Positions 58,619 to 64,000 of a stretch of 64,000 nt of DNA are shown here, one piece after another. This DNA is from Apostichopus japonicus. Taxonomy: Eukaryota > Echinodermata > Holothuroidea > Aspidochirotida > Stichopodidae. Below the pieces are notes generated by a model, which was not told the DNA's origin, ran no database searches, and saw only the letters and a program-made list of their open reading frames with translations. The translations under genes were made by a program, and so were the position numbers. Numbering within the stretch: the stretch's first letter is position 1; every line of letters begins with the position of its first letter. The stretch lies in assembly GCF_037975245.1 (NCBI RefSeq), contig NC_092575.1:16259310-16323309 (forward strand), given 5' to 3'.

Positions 58619-61600
58619 GTTTCTGTTTTTTTACTTTTTTTGGTTCCTTTTTTGGCTATTAATTTTTTTGATATCATCCACATCATCTTTCATTCTCTTT
58701 TATCCTTCTTCTTTTATCATCTTCTAACTGCATACTTGAATGCCTGAAGCTGAAATATTTATTATTTTGTCAATTGTAGAAATAGAAATATGAATCACAA
58801 AATTTCATAACCAAATTTTTTTTGGAAAAATCATGATATGCCTTTTCTGCCTTTTAATTAAATTCGACGATGGGCCTACTGTTGTTTGTTGCTAAATTGT
58901 GTCCTTAATACCATTGAAGTAACATTTGAATCAGGTGGTGTTCGGAATTAATCATAGGAAATTTTCTTCAGCTTGGATAAATTGTGACTGCATATTTATT
59001 GGAGTTGTGCGGAGTTATATATTGGTCTTCAATTCCAACCTATAATGTCAATTTTCATGTTAAAAAATATTTTGTCACTAATTCTTTAACTAATAAAGGT
59101 AGTTAATGGTCACAAGTTGGTTAGAATTTTTTCAACAAAAACTCAATTTTGTTTCATTTGCTTTCACTAAGCAATCGTAGAAAATTTCCCAAATTTTAGA
59201 GAAAATTTCAAAGCCCAACCTCCTGACCAACAATACCCCTCCTCTCCCCCTGCTATTCTTTTCTCCAGAAATACTTCTTACCCAATTCTAACCCTCTCCA
59301 AAACGAATTTCTTTTTACGTGTATACCTGTTACAATTAACTGTACGGTCACGAACATCTCTCAACACTCTGGAATTGTCAGCGAAGAGTAAAAAAAAAAA
59401 AAAAAATCCTGGCATGCAGAAACTGACACACAAATTACTAAGTGATATAATCATATTCTGAAAATTACCAATGGATTACAGAAAAGTTGTGGTGGTCGAC
59501 TCTAAAAAAGGTCATCCCTGTGACACAGTTTTTGCAATATATACATCTGAGAGATGAAGAAGATCCTTCTACCCGGAATTAATCTCGACAAGTTGAGAGA
59601 GATCCTCCTATCAAAGGACGGGGGCTCCAAAAAGATTTACTCATCATCCTTTGAACTAAATGGAGGGATTTCTCAATCTGTTGGGTTAGTCAAGGAGCAC
59701 CAGATGAATTGTTACCTACATTGGCTCCGGCGCTATGCTCCAATGGTCACAGCCATTGTGCACCGGCGGATGAGTTAGAGTAGGGGACAATGGGAGCCGA
59801 AATTGAAAATTTAGGCGGAGTGTCATGAATAGATAACAACAAACAAGACAATAGGGTAATCCTTGATAACCCAAAAAGCAGGCAAACAACTTTGACAACA
59901 ATAAAGTTAGTAAGTGTCAATGGACTTTTGTCACCTTTTCAAAGCCTTTCAGTGAGTTGATCGGTACAGTTAATGCGGCTCGGGGCAACGTTAACTAAGT
60001 TTAATAACTATAGACATATATTGGAATTATGAATAGAACCACTAGAATGAAAAATGGTGCACTTGCAGTATAACCAAACTATACATAGACACAGGGCTGT
60101 ACAAAATCAGAGAAAAATGTATGGTATTTGCACGTAGAAATGTACATATTTATGTGAGAAAAAGGGGGAAACACTGGTTGTGATTCAGTGACCAAAAGTA
60201 TCAGGATCTTATGGAATCATTGAAGATAAAAGTCTTGGCTAATCAAGGATCATCATCGTTGGCTTAAAACCTAGGTCGTTTCTACAGGTTTCCTAAATCT
60301 GCCATTGGACGGACCCTGCGTTATTCTGTACGCGGGTGAGGGTGTGGTCAAAGGTCCAGAGAAAGATCTCACCCAAGAATGCTAGACAGACAAATACATT
60401 GATCGTTCACATTCTGATTCAAGTTAACTTTATAACAGCAAACAATTTAATGTCACACTCGAAGCATTTTCCAGAGTAACAAGGCCAGAAGGAGGAGAAT
60501 GTTGGTGGTGTCCTAGGCTGGAAGAAGTGGACTAAAGTTGGAGGGGGTGGGGGCGCATTGCTTAAACGTTTCCCTGTTTGATTAGATGCATTGGGAAAAT
60601 GAAAGATAGATTGGAGAGGCAGACAAGAGAGAAGTGAAAGTGCCCCACAAAAATTTGAGTTCTTACACTACTCGATGTATGGGAATATATTATAAACAGG
60701 GTAAATTCCATAAAGGAAAGTACTTTGTGTTTACCACGCTAAGCTAGTGGATCATGATTACCACATGTATTTGATGACCTTTAAATTATCAAAAACTGAC
60801 TATCATGAACTCAATTAACCAGCTGCTTTTAAGCAATGAATCAAGAAGAGCTTTTTTTGCACTTTTCCTTTAATAAATCGTACATAACCATTAAGAAAGT
60901 AACATTGGCAGTTTGGCACGTTGCCATTGGATTTTACAGAACATAATGTGAACCGAGCCAAGTCTATAATCTATATCACTGGGGTGAATCCATGATCTAT
61001 CAAATATTGACCCTGGTCAAGATGACCTTTAAGGTCACTCACTCTTGTCTTACCAGTGAACAATTTGTTGCTACAGTCCTATGGATATAATATCACGCTG
61101 TGACAGGCATCCAGCAATTTTTTAACCCCCGACTAGAGAAAAGTAGCCGTCCCAGCCAGAAAAAAAACAGGAAATCCAGTTTAATTCAATCAGAGTCTAT
61201 CGTGGCGGTCGCCAGCAAGATGATCTCACACTCCATTGCAGTGTGTTAGCAGGAGGTCAACCCGACACCATCTCCGTAGGTAACTCCTCCCCGATTGGCT
61301 GCGCAACATTTGTTTCAATTGTAACTGTTCGGCATTCTTCTTCTTCGATATTTCTTTTTCTTTTTTATGACTTTTCACACACCTCTGTCAAAAGTGGTTC
61401 AGCCGGAGTAAACAACCATTAGCTATTTCATGGCTCTACCTTAAAGGAACACAACAACCTTTTTCTAAAAAAGCACAGGTCCTGAGACAAAAGAAAACTG
61501 AATACAAAGAACGGTTTTCTTGTTCACGCAGCTTCACGCAACCTGAAAGAAATTATTTCGCACTCACTTGCCGACTGATCATAAAAAGGTTTAATAAGTC

Positions 61601-62990
61601 GATGATTTCAACCGTATTTAACGATTTAAATTGCACGTTTTCTTTGTTTCTTGTTCTTTTCAAAAGACAGATTTTTTCAGATCTTTATATTCCATGTAGT
61701 AGCTTTACTTGGTAAACTACCTTCCGGGCCTAAATAGATTCATTTGAGTACTTTTCATTACTCAGTAATTGCGAAGGGAAGCAAGTCAAAAGACGACTAA
61801 ATCCAATTAAACGGATCAACAGACGACAACTGTCGCTAGGGTGTTACAAAATTTGATATTTTTTTTTATGTTTGCCAATTGAAAAGCAATATGAAACTCC
61901 CTTCGTGAGAACATCTGGCAAGGTTTACGATTTTAGTGAATGAAGTAGATGTAACATTAAACTTTGGCTGTGAGTTGATTTCAAATTAAAATGTTCTAAA
62001 GTACATTTTAATGTCGGCAGAGTGTGTAAATTAGGTGCCACTGCTGGTATCGTAGCTCAAGATAACAAAGTTAAAATATAAAATGCATAACTTGCATGGT
62101 CAAATTAAAATATCGTTTAATTTAGGTGACAATTAAAACAGCTTTTTCCCCAACATTGACAGCCAACTCGGAGACTAAACTCCACCAAACATTTCACCAG
62201 AAGTCATCAATGCTGAATAAAAAAGGCCACTGCACGCTCAACATGTAGACAATTAGCACTTTCTCCTTTTATAAGCCCTCCTCCTTGCCCCCTCTCCCCC
62301 CTTTTTTCTAGCCTCTCCTTGTTTCCAACTCCCGTGACCATGAATTTAGCCAAGAGTTATAAGTGAATCGTTTGTTGAACATGTTGCACGAATCGGGAGC
62401 ATGCCACCCCTTCCTCTGTGCTCCAACCTAGCTTTGGGCCTGTTTCCAAATCTTCTAACTAAAAACTTCTAACTAAAACTTATCCCCTTCATAAAACTAT
62501 CCATCATCGACCTTTACAATTGAGGCGTGAGTAAATATTTGTGACTCTGACAGACCGAAATTGTACCACTTTAAGCCTCCTGAGAGAAGCAAATTTCTTC
62601 AAATTAGATCTGCCTACCAGTCAGTGAGGTGAACCAAGACTGTTGCAGGACCCCTACCAGGCTTTCGGGTGGCTTTTAGAGTCTGCAACAAATCTTGGTC
62701 AAAAAGCACGTTCGAAATTGGATTGCTGTAAAATTTTCTCTCTATTTCATCGTCACCTCCCATGCTGTCAGTGCTCAAGCATAAGGAAAAAAAGAAGGCC
62801 TCCAATAAACCAATTGGCAACTTCGCCTTGGTAATGAACCATGCCGGTCTTGAACACAGAAACACCATGCAGAGAGCACAACTGTTAAAGTATGCTAGGT
62901 GCAAGAATTGCCCTTAGGCCACAAAACCCAACTACTGTACAAACCAGTATGGCCGGTGATATGCTTCTCCGCTCCTTAGACTTTACTATC

Positions 62991-63078
62991 AGTATATGTA
63001 GTATATATACTAGTATATATAGTATATATATATATGTAGTATATATATATAAAGTATATATAGTATATATATATAGTA
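62991..63078. repeat. TA-rich satellite-like tract (TATATAGTA units)
   Basis: Imperfect (TA)n with interspersed AGTA/TAGT, continued after the foldback at about 63,246-63,292. Confidence 0.85.
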
Positions 63079-63140
63079 AAAATAAAATAAAACTGTTAGC
63101 AAACTGCTTATATCCACTAGAGAGCCTGTGTAGGAGAATG

Positions 63141-63245
63141 TGTAAAAATATGTTGGCCTGACGTTTCGATCCTAGCAGGATCTTCTTCTTAGACTTTGAA
63201 GAAGATCCTGCTAGGATTGAAACGTCAGACTAACTTACTTTTACA
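63141..63245. mobile_element. Foldback element with 48-bp arms, hammerhead-like arm motif
   Basis: The left arm 63,141-63,188 and right arm 63,198-63,245 are inverted copies with about six mismatches and a 9-bp loop. Each arm contains the perfect mini-hairpin ATCCTGCTAGGAT followed by (C/T)GAAACGTCAG. In the right arm it is preceded by TTGAAGAA. UGANGA, a stem-loop and then GAAAC is reminiscent of the hammerhead ribozyme core found in Penelope-like retroelement repeats, but C3 is replaced and one extra A precedes the stem. It is flanked on both sides by TA-rich tracts. Confidence 0.6.
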
Positions 63246-64000
63246 CATATATATATATAGTATGTATACTAGTATATATGTATACTATATTATAACCAAC
63301 TACACATTCAAAAAGCATCCATAGGATGTGGTATTTAAGAGCGGCCTCAAGCCTTTCTGAGATCAATCACAGACATGAAAGAGAGAGAAGGAAGCAAATT
63401 TTGTTTTTTCTTTTAATTTCAAGCACCGCCATCTTACATGTCTATTCTGGCAGATTGAACGCTGACTTTCAAGAAAAACGAAGGAGAGAACAAACTAAGC
63501 TCATGAAGCGATGTATGCTCAAGAAAAATGATTAAGAAATGAAAAATGAAAAAAATGAAAAAAGGGACAGATGATGAAGTTGACATGCAGCAACAAGCAT
63601 CCAGTTTACTGAATCTCCAACTGTGTTGGTTGAAAGACAAGAGATAAGGTTGTGACCTCACCCTGGGTACCTTTGAAACTGATCTGTAATTGTTACAATT
63701 GGCATTCTGGGAGCGAGGAGAAAAATTTCGAAGGGATTAGTTAAAAAGAGTATTTGCTTTGGGAAAAGACCAAAGTGAGAGACTTTTACCTTGTCTCCCA
63801 TTGCCGTATTGACAAAGTCAATTTACGTCCACGGACGGAAGCAAAAGATAGGTGGAATCGGGTTCGAGGTGGATATCGATCCTAGATCTGGGAGGGAAAA
63901 AATATCATCTCGCACACAATTGTCACTCATTCCCCCCGTTTCTTGTTAAACATTTGAAAGTTTTCAGCAGTTGACAAGCTTGTGTATCCAGTGTAGGGTG

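Larger units (their letters stand above)
55566..64000 (-). other. TMEM132 first intron or upstream DNA
   Basis: I looked for a minus-strand ATG plus signal peptide ending in a phase-1 donor and found no convincing candidate. No other gene was recognised; open frames are short and featureless. The two repeat items below lie inside. Confidence 0.55.

Noticed and set aside
1-64000. CRISPR arrays, bacterial operons, rRNA genes, viral genes
   Set aside because: None was seen. Tandem repeats here have direct head-to-tail units without unique spacers of constant length, and gene structure is clearly eukaryotic.

Overview
The window is animal nuclear DNA. It is AT-rich and intron-rich, carries spliced exons with GT-AG borders, is full of short transposon relics and microsatellites, and holds only two protein-coding genes that I can support. 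A TMEM132-family gene fixes it as metazoan. The palindromic word TAGGCCTA is strikingly frequent, and there are many poly-C/poly-G tracts. I have met both habits in echinoderm genomes, so a marine invertebrate deuterostome (perhaps a sea cucumber or relative) is my best guess. That placement is inference only.

Layout. Positions 1-27,100 are intergenic and contain no coding exon I can recognise. They hold two complete non-autonomous hAT-type elements (13-389 and 12,567-12,930), each with an exact 8-bp target duplication. They also hold a ~250-bp MITE-like repeat (10,182-10,432), the 3' end of a LINE with the last ~40 codons of its reverse-transcriptase ORF (24,855-25,285, minus strand), and several tandem repeats. 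At 27,206-28,708 (+) lies an intronless gene for a 500-residue single-pass membrane protein. It has three Ig-like domains and a ~140-residue tail with tyrosine motifs, the last of which fits the ITSM consensus. From 28,709 to 36,953 there is an intergenic/3'-flank stretch with a four-copy array, an inverted-repeat element and a TA-flanked MITE candidate.

From 36,954 to 55,565 (minus strand, convergent with the Ig gene) runs a TMEM132 homologue. I could place nine exons with splice sites and reading phases that all fit, giving 1,063 residues from the first identified exon to the stop codon. Only the 5' signal-peptide exon is missing, and it probably lies beyond the window. Its introns carry a four-copy ~136-bp minisatellite, a 56-bp-arm foldback with pol III box-like sequences, a tRNA-like sequence, a degenerate ~145-bp repeat field and a second, inverted copy of the ~250-bp repeat. 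Positions 55,566-64,000 are intron or upstream DNA. They contain a second foldback (63,141-63,245) flanked by TA repeats, whose arm resembles hammerhead-ribozyme-like motifs of retroelements.

Nothing shows that the two genes work together. Both encode cell-surface Ig-type proteins. TMEM132 proteins are known as neural adhesion-type receptors. The intronless Ig protein looks like a candidate signalling or immune-type receptor. The most unusual material is this Ig receptor and the two foldback elements.
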